From assembly GCF_009720825.1 (NCBI RefSeq), contig NZ_WNKY01000028.1, positions 1 through 64,000 on the forward strand: a DNA stretch of 64,000 bases. Reading direction: 5' to 3'. Below are positions 27,344 to 36,025 of this stretch, piece after piece. Made by a program: the position numbers and the translations under genes. The number at the start of each line of letters is the position of its first letter. The stretch's first letter is position 1. The stretch comes from Duganella radicis (GTDB lineage Bacteria > Pseudomonadota > Gammaproteobacteria > Burkholderiales > Burkholderiaceae_D). Under the pieces are notes generated by a model. It searched no databases and was not told the DNA's origin. It saw only the letters and a list, made by a program, of their open reading frames with translations.

Positions 27344-28158
27344 AGTTTGGCGCGCAGATTGTTTAACACCTCGCCGGTGGCCGGCTGCACGCCGCGCCAC
27401 AGCTGGAAGGCTTCGGCCGCCTGCTCCACCAGCATGCCCAAGCCGTCGCGCAACTGTGCGCCATGCCCGGCGGCGAACTGCAAGAATACTGTGGGGGAAG
27501 CTCCGTACATCATGTCCAAGGCAAGACAACCGGACGCGAACACCGATGGCGATACCGGCGGCACTTCCGCGCTCAGGCTGGCCGCCGTGCCGTTGATGAT
27601 GATGTCGTACTCGCCTTCAATCTCGCCAAAGCCGCTCGCCGCCACCACGCCCTCGCCGCCCAGCGCGGCAAACTGTTGGACCAGTTCCTCGGCCTTGGCC
27701 ACGGTGCGGTTGGCGATCACCAACCTGGCCGGGCGATGTTCAAGGAGGGGCAGCACCACGCCGCGCACCGCGCCGCCCGCGCCCAGCAGCAGCACGCGCT
27801 TGCCGGTGATAGTCACCCCGGCGTTCCGCACAATGTCCGCCACCAGCCCGGCGCCGTCGGTGTTGTCGCCGATGATGCCTTCGTCGCTGAACACCAGTGT
27901 GTTGACCGCGCCGGCCGCGCGCGCGCGGATGGTCAGCGCCTGCGCCAGTTTGACTGCTTCCAGCTTGAACGGCACGGTGACGTTGGCGCCCTTGCCGCCT
28001 TCGGCCATGAAGGCGCGCACGGCGTCGGCAAAGCCGTCCAGCGGCGCCAGGCGGCGTTCGTATTGCAGGTCCTGCCCGGTCTGCGCCGCGAAGGCGGCAT
28101 GAATTTCAGGCGATTTGCTGTGGGCAATCGGGTTGCCGAACACGCAGTAGCGGTCCAT
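27340..28158 (-). CDS. aroE: shikimate dehydrogenase
   Basis: Reduces 3-dehydroshikimate with NADPH in aromatic amino acid synthesis. The 272-residue protein has NPIAHSKSPEIH at the N-terminus, the catalytic Lys in NVTVPFK and GDNTDGAGL. The NADP-binding GAGGAVRG and NRT follow, with MMYGASPT near the C-terminus. It overlaps mtgA by 4 bp and starts 4 bp after the TonB-like gene. Confidence 0.96.
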   Translation of the reverse strand: MDRYCVFGNPIAHSKSPEIHAAFAAQTGQDLQYERRLAPLDGFADAVRAFMAEGGKGANVTVPFKLEAVKLAQALTIRARAAGAVNTLVFSDEGIIGDNTDGAGLVADIVRNAGVTITGKRVLLLGAGGAVRGVVLPLLEHRPARLVIANRTVAKAEELVQQFAALGGEGVVAASGFGEIEGEYDIIINGTAASLSAEVPPVSPSVFASGCLALDMMYGASPTVFLQFAAGHGAQLRDGLGMLVEQAAEAFQLWRGVQPATGEVLNNLRAKL

Positions 28159-28162
28159 CTTG

Positions 28163-29047
28163 TTATTGTCCTCCGCCGCTCATATCGGCTTGCAGTTTGT
28201 CTTCTCGCGTGAATTTGAAGGTGGTGATGATCACCCACAAATCATCCTTTTCGCTCGACAGCATGTTCGGCGGGAATTTGCCGAACGGCGCCGAACGGCG
28301 CACGATGCGCATCGCCGCCTCGTCCAGCGCCGGGTTGCCGGAGCTGCGCTCGACCTTGATGCCGCCGTCTTTTTCGTAGATGGTGCCGTCCTGGAACACC
28401 GGGATCGACAGCATCAGCTGGCCATACAGCTTGCGCCCGTTCACATTGGGGAAGTTCAGCGTGCCGAAATCCTCGATGCGCTTCTGCATGGTTTTGTAGT
28501 AGTTCGCATAACCGGCCTCGCGCGTGCTCGGCGTGATCATGGTTTTCTTGGGACGCTTGTTCTGGTCCTCGATGGTTTCGCTGATTTCGGCCACGCGGCG
28601 GGCGATGGCCTTGCTTGATTCGAGCAGGTCGGCGCCGGTGGGCAGCGGATCGGGCTTGGCTTTTTCCGTGATCGGCGGGGCCGCCACTTCGGAGGAGGAG
28701 TGCACCTGGGTCAGCAGGTTTTTCTGGCGTTCTTCCAGTTCCTGGATGCGGCGCTTGTTGGCTTTGACGCTGTCGCCCATCTCGGTCTTGCGCATGTCCG
28801 GCATGGGCGACCTGGAGCGGCCCTGGTCCACCGTGCCGCCGCCGTCGAGGTTGGCCTGGGCGATGGCGTCGGCTTTCAGCGGCGCCTTGTTGTGCTTGGC
28901 GTTGACGAGGATGACTTCCAGTCCCGGATCGGTGGCCTGCACCGGCGCCGGGGTCGGCGCCACGAAGCGCATCGCCAGCAAAGCGCCATGCGCCATCAGC
29001 GAGATGGCGAGGGCGATGTAGAGCAAGCGATTTTCTCTGAAAGACAT
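28163..29047 (-). CDS. TonB-like energy transducer family protein
   Basis: A 294-residue protein with a short cytoplasmic start, one N-terminal membrane anchor (about residues 8-26, LLYIALAISLMAHGALLAM), a long charged linker with a predicted coiled coil (RRIQELEERQKNL), and a C-terminal TonB-like domain. That domain includes YGQLMLSIPVFQDGTIYEKDGGIKV and AAMRIVRRSAPFG. No exbB/exbD genes are adjacent, so its partners must be elsewhere. It lies between the RNB exonuclease and aroE in one operon, with 17-bp and 4-bp gaps. Confidence 0.85.
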   Translation of the reverse strand: MSFRENRLLYIALAISLMAHGALLAMRFVAPTPAPVQATDPGLEVILVNAKHNKAPLKADAIAQANLDGGGTVDQGRSRSPMPDMRKTEMGDSVKANKRRIQELEERQKNLLTQVHSSSEVAAPPITEKAKPDPLPTGADLLESSKAIARRVAEISETIEDQNKRPKKTMITPSTREAGYANYYKTMQKRIEDFGTLNFPNVNGRKLYGQLMLSIPVFQDGTIYEKDGGIKVERSSGNPALDEAAMRIVRRSAPFGKFPPNMLSSEKDDLWVIITTFKFTREDKLQADMSGGGQ

Positions 29048-29064
29048 GAGTCAGATTCTACACG

Positions 29065-31080
29065 TCATTCCGCCGCTGGTTGCTCGGCGGCGGCCTCGAC
29101 CACCACTTCCGGCGCATCGACCGCCTCTTCCGGCGCGTCGTCCACCTCGTCTTCGAAGTCGACGTCGGCAGGCACGGCGTCGGTCGGGATTTCGAGGATG
29201 CGGGCTTCGACGGTCAGGTCGACTTCGTCCCAGCGCAGGATGTCCAGCTTGACCTGCGCGCCGCGCGCCACCGACGGCATGCCCGGCAGGCGGATGATCA
29301 GCGGAATATCGGTCAGGCGCAGCACTTCATCCTTGAGCACCACGGCTTCCACCTGGCGCGCATTTTCCTGGCCCAGCCAGCGCAAGCACCAGTAGCGTTC
29401 CATATTGGCCTGATGGTCGGCGTAGGCACCATAGGCCGCGTCGAACTGCGACACGATGGCGAACAGTTCCGCATCCTTGTGCTTGAAGTGCGCGACCAGC
29501 GGCGCCATCACGCCCTTGTCGGCGCAGGCCAGGATCTGCCATTGGTTGACCAGGTCGGTATAACGGCGCAGCGGCGAGGTGCTCCATGCGTACTGGTCCA
29601 CGCCCAGGCCTTCGTGCGGCGCGGCGTGGGTCAGCATGCGCACCTGCATCTTGGCGTTCCAGCCGCCGACGCCACGGCCCTGGCTGCGGTAGATGCCCGG
29701 CACGCCGCAGTCGTGCATCATCTTGCCCCAGGTGCTGTTGGCGAAGATCATCAGCTCGGCGACGATCTTGTCCAGCGGCGCGCCACGCTTGCGGCGGGTG
29801 ACGGTGACCACGTCGTCTTCCACGTAGAAGTTGTAGTCGACGCGGTTGTTCTGCTCGGGCTTGAGGCCGAAACCCTCGCGCTTGACCATGCGCGCCGCTT
29901 CCAGCACTTGCGCCCATTTCCAGATCAGGCACAGGTCGTCCTTGTGCGGATAATCGCCCTCGCCGCTGGCCAGGGTTTCTTCGTTGACCAGATCGTCCAG
30001 ATCGTTGTGGCGCAGGTTGTGCGCGATCGGCACCATCTCGGCACGGGTTTCGGTGGCGACCACCGACCAGTCTGCCGGGTTCAGCGTGGCGTACAGCGAA
30101 AGCGCCGGGCAGGTTTTGCCCTCGGCCAGCGTGAAGGCGTTCACGATGGCGTCCGGCAGCATGGTGATCTTATCGCCCGGCATGTAGACGGTGGACATGC
30201 GGGTGCGCGCCATCTTGTCGACCGCGTCGTCCGGCTTGATGCCCAGGCCCGGCGCGGCGATGTGGATGCCGACCTTGACGTTGCCGTCGGCCAGTGGCGT
30301 GACCGAGAAGGCGTCGTCGATCTCGGTGGTGGTGACGTCGTCGATGGAGAACGCCTTGACCTCGGCCAGCGGCAGGCCCGACGGCGTGGCCGGCACCGGC
30401 ACGTCCGGGAAGCCCGCGCCTTTGGGGAAGTTCTCGAACAGGAATTTGGCCATGTGCAGCGCCTTGGCCGACGGCACGCCACCCACCGCCAGCATCAGGC
30501 GCTGCGGGTTGGTGTGCAGTTCGTTGCAGGCCGCTTCCAATGCTTTGTACTCAATGCCGTTTTTGTCCGGCTTGAACAGCAGCTGCATCACGATGTTCTG
30601 CATGGCGGCCGGCAGCTGGTTGGCCTTCAGCTCGTCCACGTAGGCCGCCTGCACCAGCGCCTGCTGTTTCTTTTTCTCGATGCCGGCCAGCGCGGCGCGC
30701 AGCGATTGCTCGGGCGCGGCCTTGTAGCGGCCACGGCCTTTTTTATAGAAGTAGATCGGCGACGAATGCAGGCTCAGGATCAGGCCGGCCGCTTCCGCCG
30801 GTTGCGGCGGGTGGCCGAAGTACTCGGCGCCCAGTTCGGCAAAGCCGAATTCTTCCTCGCCCGCGACTTCCCACAGGAATTCCAGGTCGATCTCGGCGGA
30901 GATGGCCTTGGCCTGGTCCATCAGCTCGGCCGGCGACGGCTTGTCGAATTGCAGCAGCACGTCCTTGGCCTTGACCTTGGTGCGCTTGCCGCTGGCCATT
31001 TCGACTTGGTAGGCCTCGCCGGCTTGCGTCATCACGGTGCCGACCTTGAAATCGCCGGACTCTTCAAAAAATACATTCAT
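29065..31080 (-). CDS. RNB-domain exoribonuclease (RNase II-like)
   Basis: A 671-residue 3'-5' exoribonuclease of the RNase II/R superfamily. The catalytic RNB block contains the Asp cluster FSIDDVTTTEIDDAFS (near 244-258), followed by VYMPGDKITMLP and the late YAWSTSPLRRYTDLVNQ. The N-terminal cold-shock-like part is divergent and the C-terminal S1 region is short, ending in an acidic tail (DEVDDAPEEAVDAPE). It overlaps ubiC by 4 bp. It is not close enough to E. coli RNase II or R for me to give a gene name. Confidence 0.9.
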   Translation of the reverse strand: MNVFFEESGDFKVGTVMTQAGEAYQVEMASGKRTKVKAKDVLLQFDKPSPAELMDQAKAISAEIDLEFLWEVAGEEEFGFAELGAEYFGHPPQPAEAAGLILSLHSSPIYFYKKGRGRYKAAPEQSLRAALAGIEKKKQQALVQAAYVDELKANQLPAAMQNIVMQLLFKPDKNGIEYKALEAACNELHTNPQRLMLAVGGVPSAKALHMAKFLFENFPKGAGFPDVPVPATPSGLPLAEVKAFSIDDVTTTEIDDAFSVTPLADGNVKVGIHIAAPGLGIKPDDAVDKMARTRMSTVYMPGDKITMLPDAIVNAFTLAEGKTCPALSLYATLNPADWSVVATETRAEMVPIAHNLRHNDLDDLVNEETLASGEGDYPHKDDLCLIWKWAQVLEAARMVKREGFGLKPEQNNRVDYNFYVEDDVVTVTRRKRGAPLDKIVAELMIFANSTWGKMMHDCGVPGIYRSQGRGVGGWNAKMQVRMLTHAAPHEGLGVDQYAWSTSPLRRYTDLVNQWQILACADKGVMAPLVAHFKHKDAELFAIVSQFDAAYGAYADHQANMERYWCLRWLGQENARQVEAVVLKDEVLRLTDIPLIIRLPGMPSVARGAQVKLDILRWDEVDLTVEARILEIPTDAVPADVDFEDEVDDAPEEAVDAPEVVVEAAAEQPAAE

Positions 31081-31670
31081 CGTTTGTTTTTGCTCGTTTT
31101 AATCAGTTCCAGGACAGCAGGCAGGAACACTTCCGTCACCAGCAGGCTACCTCGCCGGCGCTGATAAAGACAGCGCCGTGCATATAATAAGTGTGCGTCC
31201 GGGGCGTCCGGTCCCAAAGCAGCGCGTGCGCGCCGCGCCAGGGGATGCCCTTCCCGCAATCTTGCAAATTCCAACACACCGCGCCGCACCAGCGGATCGC
31301 CAAACAGCGTGGTGCCCAGCGAGCGCTCGCCCAGCGCACTGAACAAGGGCCAGTCGGCCGCCGTGGCCGACATCGGCACCACCGTGTGTGCGAACACCGC
31401 AGGCGTATTATCACATCTCAGCAGCACTTCCCTTTCCCACACGCGGCCGGGCCGGTGCATGCCGATCGCCACCGCCTCGTCGCTCAGGCAGCGTTCCACA
31501 CGCTGGTGCAGGCACTGCACGCGGAAACTGGCGCTGTGCGCTTTCAGGCGCGCGGTCAACGAACCGTCTTCCGTCAGCCACGGCACGTAGCCTTGCGGCG
31601 CGTTCAGTGCCAGCACATGCGGCTGCCATTGCGCCTGCCGGAGCGAGGCGCTGCGCGGCGGCGCGCTCAA
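31077..31670 (-). CDS. ubiC: chorismate-pyruvate lyase
   Basis: Cleaves chorismate to 4-hydroxybenzoate, the first ubiquinone-specific step. The 197-residue protein shows WLTEDGSLTARLKA, REVLLRCDNTPAVFAHTVVP (core with the conserved Arg), LGERSLGTTLFGDP and the C-terminal VTEVFLPAVLEL. The proposed start is TTG 31670, which overlaps the yqiA stop as TTGA. No ATG lies in frame near the N-terminus, and the 4-bp overlap fits the operon pattern. Its sequence is divergent but the pattern is clear. Confidence 0.85.
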   Translation of the reverse strand: MSAPPRSASLRQAQWQPHVLALNAPQGYVPWLTEDGSLTARLKAHSASFRVQCLHQRVERCLSDEAVAIGMHRPGRVWEREVLLRCDNTPAVFAHTVVPMSATAADWPLFSALGERSLGTTLFGDPLVRRGVLEFARLREGHPLARRARAALGPDAPDAHLLYARRCLYQRRRGSLLVTEVFLPAVLELIKTSKNKR

Positions 31671-32245
31671 GCCCGCGCCCCGACGCCGCAGAAGTCCAGC
31701 ACCGCATCCACGTAGCGCGGGAACGCCGATATCGCATGGTCGCTGCCTTCGATGATGTGCTGGCGCGCGCCCTGGTAGTGGGCCACCATGTCGCGGTAAT
31801 CCAGCACTTCGTCGCCGGTGGCGGCGATCAGGAAGTAGCGTTCCGGCTTGCTGATCTTCGGTACTTCCAGCGCGCGCAATTCATCGATGTATTCGCGCTT
31901 GAACTCGAACGGCTGGTCGGAATGGTATTGCGTGGTCACGCCGACGTGCTGGTCCAGGTCCAGGCTTGGCACCACCGCCGGGTTGAGCAGCACGGCGCGG
32001 CAGCCGATGCGCTCGGCCAGCCAGGTGGCGTAGTAGCCGCCCAGCGAGGAGCCGATGATGCTCAGCTCGTCGACCGGAATGCCTTCTATTAAAGACAGCG
32101 CCAGCTCCATCGCCAGCTTGGGCGAGGCCGGCAGCTGCGGGCTCAGGACTTGGTCGGCCAGGCCCAGCGCCGCCATGCGCTCGCCGACCACACGGGCTTT
32201 CATGGATTGCGGCGAGGAGCGGAAGCCGTGCAGGTACAAAATCAT
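31667..32245 (-). CDS. yqiA: YqiA-family esterase
   Basis: A 192-residue alpha/beta hydrolase. The nucleophile Ser lies in IGSSLGGYYATWLAERIG, the acid in AATGDEVLDY and the His in EGSDHAISAF. E. coli YqiA hydrolyses short-chain acyl-CoA and esters. It is coupled to mpl (1-bp overlap) and ubiC (4-bp overlap). Physiological role is unknown. Confidence 0.9.
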   Translation of the reverse strand: MILYLHGFRSSPQSMKARVVGERMAALGLADQVLSPQLPASPKLAMELALSLIEGIPVDELSIIGSSLGGYYATWLAERIGCRAVLLNPAVVPSLDLDQHVGVTTQYHSDQPFEFKREYIDELRALEVPKISKPERYFLIAATGDEVLDYRDMVAHYQGARQHIIEGSDHAISAFPRYVDAVLDFCGVGARA

Positions 32246-33609
32246 TACGCCAGCGCTTTCAGGATTTTGTCGTGGATGCCGCCGAAGCCGCCGTTGCTCA
32301 TCACAATAATATGGTCACCCGGCTGCGCCGCTTTGGCGATGGCCGCCACCAGCGCGTCGATGTCTTCGTAAGCGCTGGCGATCTCGCCGAGCGGCGACAG
32401 CGCCGCGCCCACGCTCCAGCCCAGCGATTTTTCGACGCCGTAGCCGAACACCAGGTCGGCATCTTGCAGGCTGCCCGGCAGCGCATCTTTCATCGCGCCC
32501 AGCTTCATGGTGTTGGAGCGCGGCTCCAGCACGGCCAGGATGCGGGTGCCCTTGCCAACCTTCTGGCGCAGGCCGCCCACCGTGGTGGCGATGGCGGTGG
32601 GGTGGTGGGCGAAGTCGTCGTACACGGTGATGTTGTTGACCACGCCGCGCACTTCCATGCGGCGCTTGACGTTTTCAAAGGTGGACAGCGACTTGGCCGC
32701 CTGCGCGATTGGCACGCCCACATGGCGGGCAGCGGCAATCGCGGCCAGCGCGTTGGCGCGGTTGTGCTTGCCGGTCAGTTGCCATTCCACGCGGCCTTCC
32801 AGCTTGCCCTGGAAGAGCACGTCGAAGTTGCCGTCATCGTGCTCGATCAGCGCCCAATCCGTGCCCTCGCGGCGGCCAAAGCTTTCCTTCTCGCTCCAGC
32901 AGCCGCGCTTGAGCACGCGCTGCAAGGAGTCTTCGTCGCCGTTGTAGATCACGCGGCCGATGCCCGGCACCGTGCGCACCAGGTGGTGGAATTGGGTTTC
33001 GATGGCGCCCAGATCGGGGAAGATGTCGGCGTGATCGTATTCCAGATTGTTCAGGATGGCGGTCTTGGCGTGGTAGTGCACGAACTTGCTGCGCTTGTCG
33101 AAGAAGGCGGTATCGTATTCGTCCGCTTCGATCACGAAGAAGATGGAGTCCTTGTCGCCTTGCATGCGGGCCGAGACGCCGAAGTTCATCGGCACGCCGC
33201 CGATCAGGAAGCCGGGCGCGTAACCGGCGTCTTCCAGTATCCAGGTCAGCATGGCGGTGGTGGTGGTCTTGCCGTGCGTGCCGGCCACGGCCAGCACCCA
33301 TTTGTCTTTTAGTATATGGTCGCCTATCCACTGCGGGCCGGATACGTACGGCAAGCCGCGGTTCATGATTTCCTCGATCAGCGGATTGCCGCGCGTGACC
33401 ACGTTGCCGATCACGTACAGATCGGGATTGAGCGCGGTCTGCTCCGGGCCGAAGCCGGTGATCAGTTCGATGCCCTGCGCTTCCAGCTGGGTGCTCATCG
33501 GTGGATAGACGTTGGCGTCGCAACCGGTGACGCGGTGGCCCGCTTCTTTGGCCAGCACGGCCAGGCCGCCCATGAAGGTGCCGCAAATACCGAGGATGTG
33601 AATGTGCAT
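32245..33609 (-). CDS. mpl: UDP-N-acetylmuramate:L-Ala-gamma-D-Glu-meso-DAP ligase
   Basis: Reuses murein tripeptide released during peptidoglycan turnover, joining it to UDP-MurNAc. The 454-residue Mur-ligase has an N-terminal MHIHILGICGTFMGGLAVLAKEAGH, ATP loop AGTHGKTTTTAM, EADEYDTAFFDKRSKF (Mpl-type) and a C-terminal YDDFAHHPTAI. The GTFMGG start distinguishes Mpl from MurC. It heads the operon mpl-yqiA-ubiC-RNB-TonB-aroE-mtgA and is divergent from the next plus-strand gene by 90 bp. The periplasmic recycling partner AmpD is also encoded in this window. Confidence 0.95.
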   Translation of the reverse strand: MHIHILGICGTFMGGLAVLAKEAGHRVTGCDANVYPPMSTQLEAQGIELITGFGPEQTALNPDLYVIGNVVTRGNPLIEEIMNRGLPYVSGPQWIGDHILKDKWVLAVAGTHGKTTTTAMLTWILEDAGYAPGFLIGGVPMNFGVSARMQGDKDSIFFVIEADEYDTAFFDKRSKFVHYHAKTAILNNLEYDHADIFPDLGAIETQFHHLVRTVPGIGRVIYNGDEDSLQRVLKRGCWSEKESFGRREGTDWALIEHDDGNFDVLFQGKLEGRVEWQLTGKHNRANALAAIAAARHVGVPIAQAAKSLSTFENVKRRMEVRGVVNNITVYDDFAHHPTAIATTVGGLRQKVGKGTRILAVLEPRSNTMKLGAMKDALPGSLQDADLVFGYGVEKSLGWSVGAALSPLGEIASAYEDIDALVAAIAKAAQPGDHIIVMSNGGFGGIHDKILKALA

Positions 33610-33699
33610 AGTAATAAGAACAGGTTACAAAACGACCGGTGAAGGCAGGATTTTACCTGACCCGCCGCGCTTTTCCCGGTTCAGAGTATTATCTCGTCC

Positions 33700-34329
33700 A
33701 TGACGCCGAATGTTAATGAAGAACTCCAGCTCCTGCGTGCCGAGATCGCGGCGGCCGCCGCACGTCTGATCGCCGAGGACGGAGCCGACTACAACACGGC
33801 CAAGCGCAAGGCGGCAAAACAAATCCTGGGCGACACCCAGCCACCGCTCAACCTGCTGCCCGACAATGCCCAGATCGAGGCCGAAGTCCGCATCTACCAG
33901 TCGCTCTTCCACGCCGATACCCAGCCGGCCCGCCTGTTCCGCCTGCGCACGCTGGCGGTCGACATCATGGAAGGGCTGGAGCGCTTTCAGCCTTATTTAA
34001 CTGGCGCCGTGTTAAATGGCACCGCCGGCCCGCACGACGACATCCACCTCCAGCTGTTTGCCGACAGCGCCAAGGAGGTGGAAATCTTCCTGCTCAACCG
34101 GAATTTGCAGATCGACATCTCGGAAACGCCGCACTTCAAGGGGCCGCGCTACGGCATGGTCGAAACGGTCAGCTTCATGTGGCACAAGGAAGGCGTGCAC
34201 GCTGCTTTATATGAGCTGGACGATTTGCGTGGCGCCGTGAAGACCCGTGGCGACGGCAAACTGGCCCGGGCCGATATCGCCGCCGTGCGCGCCCTATTAG
34301 TTAACAGTACTCACCCACCATCACCATGA
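33700..34329 (+). CDS. conserved hypothetical protein, nucleotidyltransferase-like
   Basis: A 209-residue protein. The N-terminal half is helical and charged (AEIAAAAARLIAEDGADYNTAKRKAAKQ). The middle has LTGAVLNGTAGPHDDIHLQLFAD, resembling the Gly-Ser/Thr plus spaced acidic residues of minimal nucleotidyltransferase folds, followed by KEVEIFLLNRNLQIDI. That resemblance is a pattern judgement only. It overlaps the thioredoxin-like gene by 4 bp, so the two are probably translated together. Function is not known to me. Confidence 0.75.
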   Translation: MTPNVNEELQLLRAEIAAAAARLIAEDGADYNTAKRKAAKQILGDTQPPLNLLPDNAQIEAEVRIYQSLFHADTQPARLFRLRTLAVDIMEGLERFQPYLTGAVLNGTAGPHDDIHLQLFADSAKEVEIFLLNRNLQIDISETPHFKGPRYGMVETVSFMWHKEGVHAALYELDDLRGAVKTRGDGKLARADIAAVRALLVNSTHPPSP

Positions 34330-34880
34330 ATAAAAAACACCTGGCGGCATATGCCGTGGTCGCTTTGCTATTTGCCGCTTCGGGCGCCTACGTCGGCTAT
34401 CAAAAACAACATACGCCGCAGCCATCGCCCTTGAGCGCCACCCAGCCGCCCGGCATCACCGGCCCGGTGGACGAGCTGTATAAACAGACGCTGCCGGACG
34501 CCCAGGGCGTCGCCACCCCGCTGGCGCGGTTCAAGGGCAAGGCCGTGCTGGTCAATTTCTGGGCGCCCTGGTGCGGTCCGTGCGTGCAGGAGATGCCGGA
34601 ACTGTCGGCGCTGGCCGCTGGAGAAGAAGGCAAGAAGCTGCAAGTTATCGGCATTGGTATTGATTCGCCAACAAATATCGCGGAATTTAGCGACAAATTC
34701 AACATCCGCTATCCGGTCTTCGTGGCCGGCATGAGCGGCACCGAGCTGTCGCGCCAGTTCGGCAACGCCGGTGGCGGCCTGCCCTACACGGTCCTGATCG
34801 GCGCCGACGGCCAAGTCAAGAAGACCTACCTCGGCCGACTCAAATTTGACGAGCTGCGCAAAGATTTGGCAACTCTGTAA
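34326..34880 (+). CDS. TlpA/ResA-family thiol-disulfide oxidoreductase
   Basis: A membrane-anchored periplasmic thioredoxin-like protein of 184 residues. The N-terminal anchor is AAYAVVALLFAASGAYVGY. The thioredoxin fold has the redox motif WAPWCGPC (Cys83 and Cys86) and the cis-Pro in GGLPYTVLIG. The family reduces substrate disulfides, often in cytochrome c maturation. It overlaps the upstream gene by 4 bp and is followed by aroQ after 84 bp. Confidence 0.92.
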   Translation: MNKKHLAAYAVVALLFAASGAYVGYQKQHTPQPSPLSATQPPGITGPVDELYKQTLPDAQGVATPLARFKGKAVLVNFWAPWCGPCVQEMPELSALAAGEEGKKLQVIGIGIDSPTNIAEFSDKFNIRYPVFVAGMSGTELSRQFGNAGGGLPYTVLIGADGQVKKTYLGRLKFDELRKDLATL

Positions 34881-34964
34881 GCAGATTCATAAGTTTTTTT
34901 CTCTTGCCAAATGTCAGCAGTTGGCGTCAAAATGCGTCTCTTTCGCGGAGAAGGCTCAAGAATC

Positions 34965-35402
34965 ATGGCAAAAAACCTCCTACTGCTCAACGGCCCCAAC
35001 CTGAATTTGCTGGGAACCCGCGAGCCTGAGGTCTACGGCGCAAGCACTTTGGCCGACATCGAACACGCTGCCCAGGCACAGGCCCAGGCGGCTGGCGCGA
35101 GCTTGTCTTGCTTCCAGAGCAACCACGAAGGTGCACTGATCGACCGCATCCATGCCGCCAAAGGGGAAGGCGTGGACGCCATCGTCATCAATCCGGGCGG
35201 ACTGACCCATACCAGCGTGGCCTTGCGCGACGCCCTGGCGGGGGTGGCGATCCCGTTTGTGGAAGTGCATATTTCGAATATTTACCAGCGCGAGTCGTTT
35301 CGCCACCATTCATTCCTGAGCGCGATCGCAATAGGAACCATCTGCGGACTGGGTATCGAGGGATATCGGTTTGCCATCGACTTCGCCCTTAAAAAGCGAT
35401 AA
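34965..35402 (+). CDS. aroQ: 3-dehydroquinate dehydratase, type II
   Basis: Dehydrates 3-dehydroquinate to 3-dehydroshikimate. The product has 145 residues. The active-site loop is NGPNLNLLGTREPEVYG, followed by SNHEGALIDRIH, INPGGLTHTSVALRDAL and EVHISNIYQRESFRHHS. ATG 34965 (MAKNLLLLNGPN) is chosen; an in-frame start at 34911 would add 18 residues unlike the family. Its position just before accB is common in proteobacteria. Confidence 0.96.
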   Translation: MAKNLLLLNGPNLNLLGTREPEVYGASTLADIEHAAQAQAQAAGASLSCFQSNHEGALIDRIHAAKGEGVDAIVINPGGLTHTSVALRDALAGVAIPFVEVHISNIYQRESFRHHSFLSAIAIGTICGLGIEGYRFAIDFALKKR

Positions 35403-35455
35403 CCTACGCGATCTGCGCGCATTTTTATTACACATAAGACATTCCTGGGGGTTAC

Positions 35456-35926
35456 ATGGATCTACGCAAGCTGAAGACCTTGATTGATTTGGTCGCAGAA
35501 TCGGACATCGCCGAACTCGAAGTGACCGAAGGCGAAAGCAAAGTTCGCATCGTCAAGTCGTCCGCCATCGCGCAAAACCAAATGGTGATGATGCAGCCGC
35601 AAGCCATCCCGCAATACCACGCAGCGCCGGCGGCGGCCCCTGTCGCCGCGCCAGCCGCCGCGGCCGCCGCCCCTGCCGCCGCCGAGCCAACCGGCCACGT
35701 GGTGAAATCGCCGATGGTCGGCACCTTCTACCGCTCGTCGGCGCCGGGCGCCCCGGCATTCGTGGAAGTCGGCCAGTCCGTGAAGGAAGGCGACACCCTG
35801 TGCATCATCGAAGCGATGAAGCTGCTGAACGAAATCGACTCCGACAAGGCCGGCACCATCACCCAGATCCTGGTCGAGAACGGCCAGCCGGTAGAATTCG
35901 GCCAACCACTGTTTGTGATCGGCTAA
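35456..35926 (+). CDS. accB: acetyl-CoA carboxylase biotin carboxyl carrier protein
   Basis: Carries biotin between the carboxylase and transferase of acetyl-CoA carboxylase. The 156-residue protein has an N-terminal dimerisation part, an Ala/Pro-rich flexible linker (about 57-78) and the biotinyl domain with Lys122 in EAMKLLNEID. ATG 35456 follows a GGGGG ribosome site. accC is 99 bp downstream, with a small GC hairpin (35936-35952) between them. Confidence 0.97.
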   Translation: MDLRKLKTLIDLVAESDIAELEVTEGESKVRIVKSSAIAQNQMVMMQPQAIPQYHAAPAAAPVAAPAAAAAAPAAAEPTGHVVKSPMVGTFYRSSAPGAPAFVEVGQSVKEGDTLCIIEAMKLLNEIDSDKAGTITQILVENGQPVEFGQPLFVIG

Positions 35927-36025
35927 GAACGGCGCGCGCCCTCCCCGGGCGCCCCGTCCTGGTCTGCAATATCTCCTCACCTGACGCAGCCTTTCACCGG
36001 CGCTCACAGACATAGCGAACCTATC

